A DNA stretch of 64,000 bases from Puniceibacterium sediminis (lineage in GTDB: Bacteria > Pseudomonadota > Alphaproteobacteria > Rhodobacterales > Rhodobacteraceae), in assembly GCF_900188035.1 (NCBI RefSeq), contig NZ_FZNN01000006.1, forward strand, positions 124,001 to 188,000, given 5' to 3'. Both the position numbers and the translations under genes were made by a program. The notes under the pieces were generated by a model, which worked only from the letters and a program-made list of their open reading frames with translations, was not told the origin of the DNA and did no database searches. Below are positions 1 through 9,200 of this stretch, piece by piece; position 1 is the first letter of the stretch; each line of letters begins with the position of its first letter.

Positions 1-1
1 G

Positions 2-256
2 ATCCTGGACCTGATCGCAGACCTGTCGCGGCGCTATGGCCTCAGCTACCTGTTCATCAGCCATGACCTGTCGGTCGTGCGCGGCATCACCGACCGAGTG
101 ATGGTCATGCAGGCTGGTGAGATCGTCGAACAGGGGCCCACAGATCAGGTCTTTGATGCCCCATCGCATCCCTACACCCGCAAACTGATCGCCGCCGCCC
201 CGCGCCTGCCTGCCTTTGGTGACGAGGCTCTATCGACAGATAGGGGCATGACATGA
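2..256 (+). CDS. Peptide/nickel-type ABC transporter ATP-binding protein, C-terminal fragment
   Basis: Only the last 84 codons are present because the gene enters from outside the window. The visible part holds the switch/H-loop segment ([20 protein letters not shown]) and the tail typical of the DppD/DppF/OppF group ([12 protein letters not shown]), so it is the ATPase of a dipeptide/oligopeptide-type importer. It ends at TGA 254-256. A P1-family aminopeptidase follows 170 bases later on the same strand, which fits peptide uptake followed by cleavage. The assignment to the oligopeptide branch rests on the C-terminal tail alone; the substrate cannot be told. Confidence 0.85.
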   Translation: MLDLIADLSRRYGLSYLFISHDLSVVRGITDRVMVMQAGEIVEQGPTDQVFDAPSHPYTRKLIAAAPRLPAFGDEALSTDRGMT

Positions 257-425
257 GCCTTCCGAGCAAGACGCCCATGACTACCCCGGTCCGCATCAAA
301 CTCCTTGGGGCCAACATATCTGACATCAGCGCGGCGTCACCCGCCGGGCTCTTGCGGGCCGCCCCTCCACCCGCCTTGCTGCGGCGGCGGAACAACCACC
401 CAGTTCTGAACCGGAAAGGTCCGAC

Positions 426-1433
426 ATGCATCCCGGCCCCCTGAACCTGATTACAGATGTCGCTGGCCTTCGGGTCGGCAATGCGCAGGACGCCGGGATA
501 AACTCGGGAACCACCGTGCTGACCGCTGACGCCCCGTTTGCCTGTTCCTACGCCGTTCTGGGCGGTGCCCCCGGCACGCGTGAGACGGACCTGCTGGAAC
601 CCGACAAATCCGCGCCGGGGGTCGATGCGCTGGTCCTGTCCGGCGGCAGCGCCTTTGGCCTTGCCGCAGCTCAGGGGGTGATGGACGCCCTGCACGCAGC
701 GGGTCGCGGCTTTGCTGTCTACAGTGCCCGCGTGCCTCTGGTTCCGGCGGCGATCCTGTTTGATCTGTTGAACGGTGGTCACAAAAACTGGTCTGAAAAC
801 CCCTACCCTGCCTTGGGACGGGCGGCACTGGCAGCGGCGGACCATAGGTTTGCAATTGGCAGCGCAGGCGCGGGGATGGGCGCGCAAACGGCAATGCACA
901 AAGGCGGGCTTGGCTCGGCCTCAATCGTGCTTGACGGTGGTATTACTGTCGGCGCGCTGGTGGCTGTCAATCCTCTGGGCAGCGTCACCACACCGTCCGG
1001 CCGCCATTTCTGGGCTGAGCCCTTTGAAATCGACAAAGAGTTCGGTGATCTGGGTCCTGATCCGGCGCGCGGCTTGCAGGCGTTACCGGACAGTCGCAAG
1101 TCCGCCTCGATGGCGGCGCTTGGCAACACCACCATCGGCATTGTCGCGACCGATGCACTGCTCGACAAGGCGCAGCTGAAGCGGATGGCCGTCGCGTCGC
1201 ATGATGGAATCGCACGCGCCATCGTACCGGCGCACAGCCCACATGACGGCGACCTGGTCTTTGCCGCCTCGACCGGGGCAGTGCCGTTGACCGCCCCGCC
1301 GCAGCAATTGACGCAGATCGGGCATGCCGCTGCCCTGTGCCTGTCCCGCGCCATCGCCCGCGCTGTATGGGAAGCGACGCCCATGCCCGGGGATCTGCTG
1401 CCGACACTGCGGCAGGAACTGGGCCTGATCTGA
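426..1433 (+). CDS. P1 family peptidase (DmpA/L-aminopeptidase-like)
   Basis: 335 aa, starting with ATG after an AAAGG ribosome site. It resembles the DmpA/BapA family of self-processing N-terminal-nucleophile aminopeptidases. The N-terminal half has the GLRVGNA segment and the glycine-rich VLSGGSAFGLAAAQGV segment. The likely autocleavage and nucleophile region is GNTTIGIVATDA near residues 233-244, where Thr235 would become the N-terminal nucleophile of the beta chain (Ser in DmpA). It would release N-terminal residues from peptides or amides. It follows a peptide-importer ATPase on the same strand. The family call is firm; the nucleophile assignment is by motif comparison from memory. Confidence 0.88.
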   Translation: MHPGPLNLITDVAGLRVGNAQDAGINSGTTVLTADAPFACSYAVLGGAPGTRETDLLEPDKSAPGVDALVLSGGSAFGLAAAQGVMDALHAAGRGFAVYSARVPLVPAAILFDLLNGGHKNWSENPYPALGRAALAAADHRFAIGSAGAGMGAQTAMHKGGLGSASIVLDGGITVGALVAVNPLGSVTTPSGRHFWAEPFEIDKEFGDLGPDPARGLQALPDSRKSASMAALGNTTIGIVATDALLDKAQLKRMAVASHDGIARAIVPAHSPHDGDLVFAASTGAVPLTAPPQQLTQIGHAAALCLSRAIARAVWEATPMPGDLLPTLRQELGLI

Positions 1434-1507
1434 AAGCCTTTGCGCCATCTCAGTCATCGCGGCGGTGCTGTCGGCGGGAGTATGTTCAGGCAGAGCAAGG
1501 GGAGCGG

Positions 1508-2299
1508 TCAGCGCAGGATCGGCGGTTTCTTCGGATCAGAGCCGGGAGCGGATGGGGTTTGGATATTAGCCGACGAGGGTTGCGGCAAATCGAAACGCAG
1601 GCCGACACGCGCCAGTTTTGCCGTCAGCGGATCACTGTCGGCAAGAAAGACAACGTCCAGCGCGCCAGCCTCGATCCCGGAAAACACCAGCGCTTCGTTC
1701 ACGGCCCGCGCCAGTGCCGCTTCTGCCCCGGGGGCCGTGCCGGTCAAACCCAGCAGGTGGCCACGGCTTTCATCGTCATAGATCACTGCGGCAAGATACG
1801 CCTTGCGCGCCAGCCCCGCAGCGAGGCCGAGCTTGGTATCCAATGCGGTGATCAGACTGTCCGGCAGGCCCTTTGGGGTCAGTACCTCGACCGGACGCGC
1901 CTCTGATTCCTCGGGGCCTTCGCCAAGCGTCTGGGCCAGCCAGTCCACGGCCGATGCCGGGATCAGGATCGATGACGGAGCGACTTCGAGGTTCAGGCCA
2001 AGCCCAATGTCCTGCCCTGCCAGCATTCCCGCAATTGCGCGCCCCGAAAGCGCCGCATAGGCCGCGGCACGCGAGGTGAAAGCAGTGAGCCGGTCCTCGC
2101 GGTCGAAGACCAGAACGAAGCGGCTGTCGGAGACTTCGAACAACTCGGGCGTGACATTGTCACCTGTTGGTTCCTGGGCCAGAAGAAGGAAGAGTTCACC
2201 ATCCGCCAAACGTTCATAGAACTTCAGACGCGCCGAAGAATCCTCGGGCGCGGCCTCCATAGCGGCGTGGGCGGCATCCAGCGGCGTCTCTTCGATCAT
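1508..2299 (-). CDS. SseB family protein
   Basis: 263 aa. The open frame extends further upstream, but ATG at 2299 is chosen because GGAG lies just before it and the family-like sequence begins there (MIEETPLDAAHAAMEA). The sequence resembles SseB N-terminal-domain proteins: the FYERLADGELFLLL motif at about residues 25-40 and the FDREDRLTAFTSRAAAYAALSGR segment are characteristic. The protein is soluble with no signal peptide. The function in alphaproteobacteria is not established; the enterobacterial namesake is an enhanced-serine-sensitivity protein. It is convergent with the P1 peptidase (74-base gap) and divergent from the phosphohexomutase. Confidence 0.75.
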   Translation of the reverse strand: MIEETPLDAAHAAMEAAPEDSSARLKFYERLADGELFLLLAQEPTGDNVTPELFEVSDSRFVLVFDREDRLTAFTSRAAAYAALSGRAIAGMLAGQDIGLGLNLEVAPSSILIPASAVDWLAQTLGEGPEESEARPVEVLTPKGLPDSLITALDTKLGLAAGLARKAYLAAVIYDDESRGHLLGLTGTAPGAEAALARAVNEALVFSGIEAGALDVVFLADSDPLTAKLARVGLRFDLPQPSSANIQTPSAPGSDPKKPPILR

Positions 2300-2738
2300 C
2301 ACGTTTCTCCAAATGCAGACAGTGCCCGGCGCGTGGGTCGGGCGACCCATAGCTATTGAACCGGTGGCGGCGTGACCATCCGGTATTGCGCCGGGACCGA
2401 TGCAGCAAGAGGAAGATGTCTGGGCAGATGGTCGCGCCACGGCTTCAGGAACGGCTTGTGTCAGACCGGTGAGGCGCTGATGACTGCGATCCCTGACATG
2501 TCGAACAGGCCGATATTTGGCGCGGAAGAATGCTGGAACGGCGTCACCGCTGCCTGCAAAATGAACAGGTGGCGGGCTCTTTTCCCCTGAGGACGTCTTG
2601 AACTTGTGACCCGATAGTTGGCGGTCTATGGTCCTCCTGTGCCCCCGGGACACGACGTCGGGGGCTGTCATGGTATTTGCGCGTGTGCCACAATGTTGCC
2701 ATTGAATTCAGTCCATTACAGGCCAGGAGGCCGTCCCC
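2300..2738. other. Non-coding gap between divergent sseB-like and phosphohexomutase genes
   Basis: 439 bases with no convincing gene; a 72-codon frame at 2372-2590 has no recognisable product. Both divergent promoters must lie here. A hairpin with a 7-base perfect stem (GCCCCCG at 2641-2647, CGGGGGC at 2659-2665) sits about 75 bases before the phosphohexomutase start. No clear operator was seen. Confidence 0.5.
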
Positions 2739-4130
2739 ATGCCCCCCAAATTCGGAACCAGCGGTCTGCGCGGTCTTGTTGTCGAACTGACGGACCAGAT
2801 CGTAACCGATCATGTACGCGCCTTCCTGTCGGTCTGCGATGTGGGGGATACGCTTTTTGTCGGCCATGACCTGCGCGACAGCTCACCGGCTTTGGCGGCG
2901 GTGGTCACCGACGCGGCGCTGGATGCCGGTGTAAATGTCGTATCCTGCGGGGCACTGCCTACGCCGGCTCTGGCACTGGCAGCCCTCAATTTGGGGGCTG
3001 GGGCGCTGATGGTCACTGGCAGCCATATTCCCGCAGACCGCAACGGGCTCAAGTTCTACACCCGCATGGGCGAGATCACCAAAGCCGACGAGACCGGGAT
3101 ACTGGGTGCCCTCGGGCAATCGGCCAAGGGGCTTGTCGCCCGGAATTCCGAGGATCTGCAGGCCACCGAACGCTACCGCGACCGTTTCATTGCCGCCTTT
3201 GGGTCCAAGGCACTGAGCGGCACGCGGCTCGGCGTCTATTCCCACTCGGCCGTCGGGCGTGATGTGATGATCGAGATCTTGCAAGGCGTTGGCGCCGAGG
3301 TGATTGAGCTGGGTCGTTCGAACATCTTCATCCCCGTCGACACCGAGGCGGTCGATGCCGGGACCCGCGCGCAACTGCGGAACTGGGCTGCTGAACATGG
3401 CGTCGATGCGATTTTGTCCACCGATGGCGATTCGGACAGGCCGCTGGTGACCGACGCCACTGGCACCGTCGTTGTCGGTGATGTGTTGGGCCAGATCACG
3501 GCGGCGCTGCTTGGGGCCGATGTGGTGGTGACGCCCGTTTCATCGAATACCGGCGTCGACAACGGCGAACGATTTGCCGAAGTCATCCGCACGCGCATCG
3601 GATCGCCCTTTGTGATCGCGGCGATGGAGGCGAAGTCCGGCGAAAAGGTCGTAGGCTACGAGGCGAACGGCGGCTTTCTTCTGGGCTATGATGCCAAGGG
3701 GCCGACCGGGCCGCTGCCCGCGCTGATGACCCGGGACTGCATGCTACCGATCCTCGGTGCGCTCTTTGCTGCACGGAATGGGGACGGCATCGATCTTGCC
3801 GCCCGCGTGGCCCAGGAACCGGCGCGATTCACCGCCGCCGATCGGCTTGAGAATGTGCCGACAGAGCGGTCACAGGATCTGGTGGCGCGGCTGAACGCCG
3901 ATAGCGCAGTTCAGGACGATCTTCTGGGCCGTCTGAGTCTGGGCCGCGCGGTGGCGCTGGACCAAACCGACGGAATGCGCCTGACCGCCGAGTCTGGCAC
4001 GGTGATCCACATCCGCCCCTCGGGCAATGCGCCGGAACTCCGGCTTTATGTCGAAGCGGAGTCTCCGGAGCAGGCCTTCGTCACGCTTGAGACAGGTCTC
4101 GGAGTGCTTCGTGGGATGCTGGGCGAGTAA
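2739..4130 (+). CDS. Phosphohexomutase (phosphomannomutase-like)
   Basis: 463 aa of the alpha-D-phosphohexomutase superfamily, which moves phosphate between C1 and C6 of hexose phosphates. Visible signatures: N-terminal GTSGLRG, the phosphoserine loop TGSHIPADRNG with Ser95, the metal-binding DGDSDRP loop at about 229-235, the sugar-binding region GYEANGGFLLG, and the C-terminal phosphate-binding segment RPSGNAPELRLYVE. The ATG follows an AGGAGG-like site. The TGSHIP loop and overall length fit phosphomannomutase/phosphoglucomutase rather than GlmM, so mannose-1-P or glucose-1-P supply for surface polysaccharide is likely. Substrate preference cannot be settled by reading. Confidence 0.9.
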   Translation: MPPKFGTSGLRGLVVELTDQIVTDHVRAFLSVCDVGDTLFVGHDLRDSSPALAAVVTDAALDAGVNVVSCGALPTPALALAALNLGAGALMVTGSHIPADRNGLKFYTRMGEITKADETGILGALGQSAKGLVARNSEDLQATERYRDRFIAAFGSKALSGTRLGVYSHSAVGRDVMIEILQGVGAEVIELGRSNIFIPVDTEAVDAGTRAQLRNWAAEHGVDAILSTDGDSDRPLVTDATGTVVVGDVLGQITAALLGADVVVTPVSSNTGVDNGERFAEVIRTRIGSPFVIAAMEAKSGEKVVGYEANGGFLLGYDAKGPTGPLPALMTRDCMLPILGALFAARNGDGIDLAARVAQEPARFTAADRLENVPTERSQDLVARLNADSAVQDDLLGRLSLGRAVALDQTDGMRLTAESGTVIHIRPSGNAPELRLYVEAESPEQAFVTLETGLGVLRGMLGE

Positions 4131-4237
4131 AAACCGGCAATACGCAGTTGATTAGAACCATGCCCTGCGGCACCCATCCTTCCCAATGTGCGGCACTTGC
4201 CCTCTGTCAGTCTGAAGCAGCGACCGACGCCCCGGCG

Positions 4238-4873
4238 TCACATCAGGCAGGCAATCTGCACCGCAGCGCGGACGCCGTCGATGATGCGCAGGTTTGTGGC
4301 CGCTTCTGCCCGGCTGGGCAGGTCCACCATGCCGGCACAGCCCAGAACGATGCTGTCCACATCATCCTCGCGCGCGGCAGCCGAGATTTCCTCAAGCACA
4401 CGCAAGGCAGCGGCATCGGCCTCACGCTCAAGGTCCAGCACGGCCACGCCGCTGGCGCGGACCCGTCCCAGATGCCCGGCAAGCCCGTAGGCGTGGATAT
4501 TTTCCTCAAGCACGGGAACGGAAACCTCCAGCGTGGTCACCACAGAAAACCGCGGCCCAGCCAGCACGGCCATATGATAGGCCGCCTGCCCGATCCCGAT
4601 CACCGGGCAGTTGGCGATGGCACGCGCCTCGTTCAGGCCGGTGTCGTCGAAACAGCCGATGATCACCGCCCGTGCGCCAAGTTCAGATGCCTTGGCAACC
4701 AGTTCTAGCAGCGGAGGAACGGACGCCGCGCCATCCTCAGGCCCCTGAATTGCCGGGGGGCCGTCATGTGACGTCCAGCCCACGATCTTGAAATCTGGGG
4801 CCACATCCAAGGCGATGCGCTCCATGGCATCGGTCATGGACACGGTGCTATTGGGGTTGATGAGAACGATCAT
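4238..4873 (-). CDS. Aspartate/glutamate (hydantoin) racemase family protein
   Basis: 211 aa of the Asp/Glu/hydantoin racemase superfamily. The N-terminus has the family start LINPNSTVSMTDAM, and the two catalytic cysteines are visible in IIGCFDDTG and VLGCAGMVD, about 105 residues apart. It should catalyse cofactor-independent proton exchange at an alpha carbon (hydantoin or a related compound) or be an arylmalonate decarboxylase-like relative. It is the last gene of the ABC importer operon: its start overlaps the preceding permease stop by 4 bases (ATGA), which indicates translational coupling and suggests that it acts on the imported compound. Confidence 0.85.
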   Translation of the reverse strand: MIVLINPNSTVSMTDAMERIALDVAPDFKIVGWTSHDGPPAIQGPEDGAASVPPLLELVAKASELGARAVIIGCFDDTGLNEARAIANCPVIGIGQAAYHMAVLAGPRFSVVTTLEVSVPVLEENIHAYGLAGHLGRVRASGVAVLDLEREADAAALRVLEEISAAAREDDVDSIVLGCAGMVDLPSRAEAATNLRIIDGVRAAVQIACLM

Positions 4874-5709
4874 ACCAAGCCGCTGCCTGCATCCGACCCC
4901 TTGGCCGCGCGGCGCCGTGTAGCGAACCAGGTGACACAGAGGAACACACCGATCATCAGCAGCGAAAACACCGTGGTCAGCGTGCCCAAGGCGTAAAGCA
5001 CGGGCGTCGTGACATTGGTCGTCATCCCGTAGATCTCCAGCGGCAAGGTGTTATAGCTGCCCGCGGTCAACAGGGTGCGGGCGAATTCATCATAGCTGAG
5101 CGTAAAGCCGAACAGCGCCACCCCGATCAGCGACGGCGCTATGATCGGCAGCACCACATGTCGAAGCGTCTGCCACGGCGTGGCCCCGAGGTCGCGCGCC
5201 GCCTCTTCATAGCTTTTGTCGAAACGGTTGAAGACGGCGAACATGATCAGCAGGCCAAAGGGCAGTGTCCAGGTCAGCTGCGCCCCGAATCCGGATGTCG
5301 CCCAATGCACCGTCAACCCGGATTGCGAAAACATAAGGCCCACGCCCAGCGAGATGAGGATCGACGGAATCACCAGCGAAGTGATGATGAGGTAAAACAG
5401 CACGTTCGAGCCATAGAACCGCTTGCGGAACGCCAGACCACCCATCACCGACACGACCACCGTGGTCACCATCACCATCAGGCCAAGCGCAAAGCTGCGC
5501 CGGAAACTGCCCCAGATGTCACCCACCGCCTGCTGTTCGAACAGGTCGCGAAACCAGTGGAGCGAGGTGCCCCGCATCGGAAAGGTCAGCCCGCCGCCCT
5601 CACCCTGAAACGACAGGATGCCAATGGTCAGCGTCGGCCCGTAAAGGAACAGCAAGAACAGCGCAAAGATCGCGGCAAGGACGTAAAAGGATCGGGACCG
5701 TGGTTCCAT
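4870..5709 (-). CDS. ABC transporter permease, PotC-like
   Basis: 279 aa inner-membrane permease of the spermidine/putrescine/iron-type importers. ATG 5709 is preferred over the more upstream frame start because GGAAGGAG precedes it and it lies one base after the stop of the partner permease. The protein has about six membrane segments and the cytoplasmic EAA loop (EEAARDLGATPWQTLRHVVLP, about residues 165-185) that docks to the ATPase. It is the third membrane or ATPase component of a complete importer (7984-8967 ATPase, 6688-7953 binding protein, 5711-6574 permease). Confidence 0.9.
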   Translation of the reverse strand: MEPRSRSFYVLAAIFALFLLFLYGPTLTIGILSFQGEGGGLTFPMRGTSLHWFRDLFEQQAVGDIWGSFRRSFALGLMVMVTTVVVSVMGGLAFRKRFYGSNVLFYLIITSLVIPSILISLGVGLMFSQSGLTVHWATSGFGAQLTWTLPFGLLIMFAVFNRFDKSYEEAARDLGATPWQTLRHVVLPIIAPSLIGVALFGFTLSYDEFARTLLTAGSYNTLPLEIYGMTTNVTTPVLYALGTLTTVFSLLMIGVFLCVTWFATRRRAAKGSDAGSGLV

Positions 5710-5710
5710 T

Positions 5711-6574
5711 CTACAACTCCTTCCGGATATCGACAAAGCGCAGCATGATGGCGATCACGATCAGAACCGTCCCCAGCAGCACCACCGCTGTCGCCGCCGC
5801 CGATGGGTATTGCAACAGGGCTATGTCGTTTGAAATCAACCGCCCCACATTGGCCGACTGACTGCCAGACATGAACCGCACGGTGATGAAATCGCCCATC
5901 ACCAGCGTGATGACAAAGATCGACCCGATCATGATCCCCGGCTTGCAGAGCGGCACAATGACGTTCCACAGGATCTGCACGCCATTGGCGCCCGCGTCCC
6001 GGGCCGCCTCGATCAGGGATTTATCGATCCGCATCATGGTGTTGAAGATCGGCACCACCATGAACAGCGTATATAGGTGCACAAAGGCCAGGATCACGGC
6101 AAAGTCCGAAAACAGCAGCCAGTCCAGCGGCTCATCTATCACACCCCACGAAATCAGCGCCGAATTGGCGATCCCGTTACGCCCCAGGAACGGGATCCAC
6201 GAAATCATCCGGATGATGTTCGACGTCCAGAACGGGATCGTACACAGCAGGAACAGCGCGATCTGCCATGTCAGCGTGCGCACGTGGAAGGCCAGGAAAT
6301 AGGCCACGGTAAAGCCGATCACAAAGGTGAACGCCCAGGTGATCAGCGCATATTTGAAGGTGTTCAGAAACACACGGTAGGTCACCGGTGACCCAAACAG
6401 AAATTCATAATTGTCGAATTCAAAGGCCGGAATGATGGAGAACTCGGTGGCCCGCCAAAAGCTGACGATGGCAATCATCACGATCGGCGCCACCAGAAAT
6501 ACCAGCAGCACCAGCGCCATAGGCGCCGCCTGCAACCAAGCCACAGCCCCCGCTCTCATCCGCCCCATCTGCAT
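5711..6574 (-). CDS. ABC transporter permease, PotB-like
   Basis: 287 aa membrane permease. A long hydrophobic first segment follows a short basic N-terminus (MQMGRMRAGAVAWLQAAP). The EAA loop is seen as IEAARDAGANGVQILWNVIVP near residues 190-210. It pairs with the next gene to form the heterodimeric channel of a PotABCD-type importer. It begins 113 bases after the binding-protein gene, and that gap holds a strong hairpin that could set the relative levels of the two products. Confidence 0.9.
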   Translation of the reverse strand: MQMGRMRAGAVAWLQAAPMALVLLVFLVAPIVMIAIVSFWRATEFSIIPAFEFDNYEFLFGSPVTYRVFLNTFKYALITWAFTFVIGFTVAYFLAFHVRTLTWQIALFLLCTIPFWTSNIIRMISWIPFLGRNGIANSALISWGVIDEPLDWLLFSDFAVILAFVHLYTLFMVVPIFNTMMRIDKSLIEAARDAGANGVQILWNVIVPLCKPGIMIGSIFVITLVMGDFITVRFMSGSQSANVGRLISNDIALLQYPSAAATAVVLLGTVLIVIAIMLRFVDIRKEL

Positions 6575-6646
6575 AGCTCGCAGGTCCCCTGCTTCTTCTC
6601 ATTCTAAAATACGCCGGGGTTGCGGGGGCTGACCCCCATTCCGGCA

Positions 6647-6676
6647 CAGGGGCCGGGCACAACCGCCCGGCCCCTG
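6647..6676 (-). other. Strong intercistronic hairpin between binding protein and permease
   Basis: A perfect 12-base stem (CAGGGGCCGGGC at 6647-6658, GCCCGGCCCCTG at 6665-6676) with a six-base loop lies just after the binding-protein stop. No U-run follows in the minus-strand transcript, so it is more likely to stabilise the upstream message or partly attenuate transcription than to end it. This is a common layout for abundant binding proteins. Confidence 0.6.
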
Positions 6677-6687
6677 CAATAGTCACA

Positions 6688-7953
6688 TCACGCTGCGATG
6701 AATTCGTTCCACTTGCGGACCATGTACTGGTTCTCGTCCATGACCGAATTCCAGCAGGCCACAGCGCCCATGCGTTCCTCGAAAGATCCGCCGTCGCGTG
6801 TTTCGCCCGCTTTTGCCAGCGCGTCGCCAAACGGCGAGGTGATAACATCGGTCGCTTCCTTGCCTTCGAACCAATAGCCCCACTCGTTCTCGGACATGTG
6901 CTCCTTGGAGGTCGACGGCACGGCCGAATAATAGCCCTGACGCATCAGGAACCCGCCGACCCAACCGTCGAGATACCAGTTGATGTATTCATAGGCTGCA
7001 TCGCGTTCGAGACCGGTCAGAGCCTTGGACAGGCCGATACCGCCGCCCCACGAACGGTAGCCCTCTTCCAGCGGCTGATAAACACACGGGATGCCCTTGG
7101 ATTTCACTGCCGTGATTGCGGGCGACCACATCGACTGGATCACCACTTCGCCGGACGCCATGAGGTTCACCGACTCGTCAAACGACTTCCAGAAGGCGCG
7201 GAACTGGCCGTTCTTCTTGGCTTCTGTAAAGATGCCAAGGGTCATGTCGATCTCTTCCTTGGTCATGTTGCCCTTGTCTGCATAGGTGTGCTCACCCATC
7301 GACTCGACCACCATCGCCATGTCCATGATCCCGATGGACGAAATATCAAGGATCGATGCCTTGCCCTTGAATTCAGGGTTCAGCAGTTCAGACCAGTTCT
7401 TGATCGGGCGGCCGATCAGGTCGGGGCGGATGCCCAGCGTGTCGGCGTTGTAGATGGTCGGGATCAGGGTCATCCAACCGGATTCCTCCTGCACGAAATC
7501 CTTGCCATCCGGACCAGAAGTAAAGCCGACCGTGTGCGGCGCCGTGCCCTGAGCGATCGTGCTTTCGGGGGTCAGCTTGCCATCACGGAAGATGCCGACG
7601 ATCTTGTCGTAGTTCTTGATCTTGGAGGTATCCATCGCCTGCAGGTTGCCCGCGGGCCAGACCTTTTTGCAGATGAAATATTCGATGTCGGCGATGTCAA
7701 AGCTGTTGGGCTGGGTCGCTGCCCGCTGGGTCACGGAATCCGTATCCAAAGCGGTCATTTCCAGCGTGAAGCCAAGGTCTTCCTTCACCTTCTGCGCCAC
7801 CTCGTTGAGGTTGGACACACCGGTGCCGAACTGGCGCAGCGTCACATCCTTGATGTTCTGCGCCCAGATCATCGGGGCACCCAGGGTCGATCCGGCAGCA
7901 AAGGCGGCACCGCCCTTTAGCACACCACGGCGGGAAATCGGGGTCGTTGTCAT
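6688..7953 (-). CDS. ABC transporter substrate-binding protein, PotD-like, Tat-exported
   Basis: 421 aa periplasmic binding protein of the extracellular solute-binding class 1/8 group. The N-terminus carries a twin-arginine signal (SRRGVLKGGAAFAAGSTLG) with likely cleavage after MIWAQ, so it is folded before export. The mature part has the PotD-like bilobal layout (TLIPTIYNADTLGIRPDLIG, LNPEFKGKASILD). It lies between the ATPase and permease genes of one operon. The substrate is unknown: polyamine, or a hydantoin/amino-acid-like compound given the terminal racemase gene. Confidence 0.9.
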   Translation of the reverse strand: MTTTPISRRGVLKGGAAFAAGSTLGAPMIWAQNIKDVTLRQFGTGVSNLNEVAQKVKEDLGFTLEMTALDTDSVTQRAATQPNSFDIADIEYFICKKVWPAGNLQAMDTSKIKNYDKIVGIFRDGKLTPESTIAQGTAPHTVGFTSGPDGKDFVQEESGWMTLIPTIYNADTLGIRPDLIGRPIKNWSELLNPEFKGKASILDISSIGIMDMAMVVESMGEHTYADKGNMTKEEIDMTLGIFTEAKKNGQFRAFWKSFDESVNLMASGEVVIQSMWSPAITAVKSKGIPCVYQPLEEGYRSWGGGIGLSKALTGLERDAAYEYINWYLDGWVGGFLMRQGYYSAVPSTSKEHMSENEWGYWFEGKEATDVITSPFGDALAKAGETRDGGSFEERMGAVACWNSVMDENQYMVRKWNEFIAA

Positions 7954-7983
7954 GTCTTACTCCTTGTCAGACGTATCGCCGCT

Positions 7984-8967
7984 TCACGCGGTCAGTTTGT
8001 GCAGGTTCTTGGCATCCCAGATCAGACCGACACGGTCGCCCGGGGTATGCGGGTTGGAATAGAACTCGTTTTCGGGCACCAGGGCTGTCAACTCCTGATC
8101 CCCGGCTATCCGGGCCAGAACGGACACATGCGTGCCCTGATATTCGATGCCAGTGACATTGGCCTCGACGCCGTTGCCCGGCGCGCCAACGCCGACGGCA
8201 TCGGTTCGGATGGCGAAATGCCCCTCTGGCAGGGCAACCACGTTGTGACCGCCCATGAATTGCGCAACGAAACGGGTACGCGGAGCATTGAAGACGTCCC
8301 GCGCAGGTCCGGCCTGCTCAATCACCGCGTTGTTCATCACGACGACCTCATCAGCCAGGGCAAGCGCCTCGTCCTGACCGTGGGTGACATGCACAAAACT
8401 GATCCCCAACTCGCGCTGCAGCTTTCGCAACTCACCGCGCATCCGGATGCGCAGGAACGGGTCCAGCGCCGACAGCGGTTCGTCCAATAGCAAGACCTGA
8501 GGACGTGTGATCAGAGCACGGGCCAGCGCCACGCGCTGCTGCTGACCACCCGAAAGCTGGTCCGGCAGGCGCTCGGCCATCGCGGTCAGGTCGACAAGCT
8601 CCAGCATCTCGGCCGCCTTGGCGCGGCGTTCGCGGGTATCCACACCCTTCATCTTGAGCGAAAAGGCCACGTTGTCGATCACACTGAGATGCGGAAACAA
8701 CGCATAACTCTGGAACATCATCGCCGTGCCGCGCTTGGCGGGGGGTAGGTGTGAAATGTCGCGACCGGCCAGATTGATCGCGCCTTCGCTCACCGACTCG
8801 TGCCCGGCAATCATCCGCAGGGTCGAGGATTTGCCACAGCCCGACGGCCCCAGCAGGCAGGTGTAACTGCTTGGACGGAAATGATGGTTGATCGCGTCAA
8901 CCGCAACAGTCTTGCCATAGCGCTTGGTGACGGACACCAGTTCAAGGTCTTGGACAGGTTGGCTCAT
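7984..8967 (-). CDS. ABC transporter ATP-binding protein, PotA-like
   Basis: 327 aa. ATG 8967 is chosen because GGGGGT precedes it and the family sequence begins there. Walker A is GPSGCGKSS, the Q-loop is [14 protein letters not shown], the signature is [15 protein letters not shown], Walker B is [12 protein letters not shown], and the H-loop is [11 protein letters not shown]. The C-terminal part after about residue 235 is a TOBE-type domain. It powers the PotABCD-like importer and is the first gene of the operon, divergent from the GntR regulator. Confidence 0.93.
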   Translation of the reverse strand: MSQPVQDLELVSVTKRYGKTVAVDAINHHFRPSSYTCLLGPSGCGKSSTLRMIAGHESVSEGAINLAGRDISHLPPAKRGTAMMFQSYALFPHLSVIDNVAFSLKMKGVDTRERRAKAAEMLELVDLTAMAERLPDQLSGGQQQRVALARALITRPQVLLLDEPLSALDPFLRIRMRGELRKLQRELGISFVHVTHGQDEALALADEVVVMNNAVIEQAGPARDVFNAPRTRFVAQFMGGHNVVALPEGHFAIRTDAVGVGAPGNGVEANVTGIEYQGTHVSVLARIAGDQELTALVPENEFYSNPHTPGDRVGLIWDAKNLHKLTA

Positions 8968-9109
8968 TTTACCCCCATAATACGATTTCAGTGTAACCGG
9001 ACGTCCGGGCATCTGTGCAAACAGACTTCGTTGGGGTGGCGCAACCGTGCGCAGGAATGCCCAAAACTACCTCACACCCCGAGCCGTCTGCCTAAATTTC
9101 GAACACAAT

Positions 9110-9121
9110 ATTGTATACAAT
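9110..9121. promoter_or_regulatory. Perfect palindrome, candidate GntR/FCD operator
   Basis: ATTGTATACAAT is a 12-base perfect inverted repeat between the divergent importer operon (start 8967) and the GntR gene (start 9201). FCD-type GntR regulators commonly bind short palindromes with TNGTNNNACNA-like halves, and TTGTATACAA is close to that. Its position suits autoregulation and control of the operon. The assignment to this regulator is inferred from position. Confidence 0.6.
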
Positions 9122-9200
9122 CCATTGCCGAACGTCTTCGTCTGTTCCATCGCTTGCCGGTGGCGCAGGATTCTGCAATGTCCCGGTCAGAGATTTGATC

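Noticed and set aside
253..444. 63-codon frame overlapping the ABC ATPase stop (ATGA) and the P1 peptidase start
   Set aside because: The product is low-complexity Ala/Pro/Arg-rich, has no family features, and overlaps the peptidase, which has its own good ribosome site.
2372..2590. 72-codon plus-strand frame in the gap before the phosphohexomutase
   Set aside because: No ribosome site, no recognisable features, and not in an operon context.
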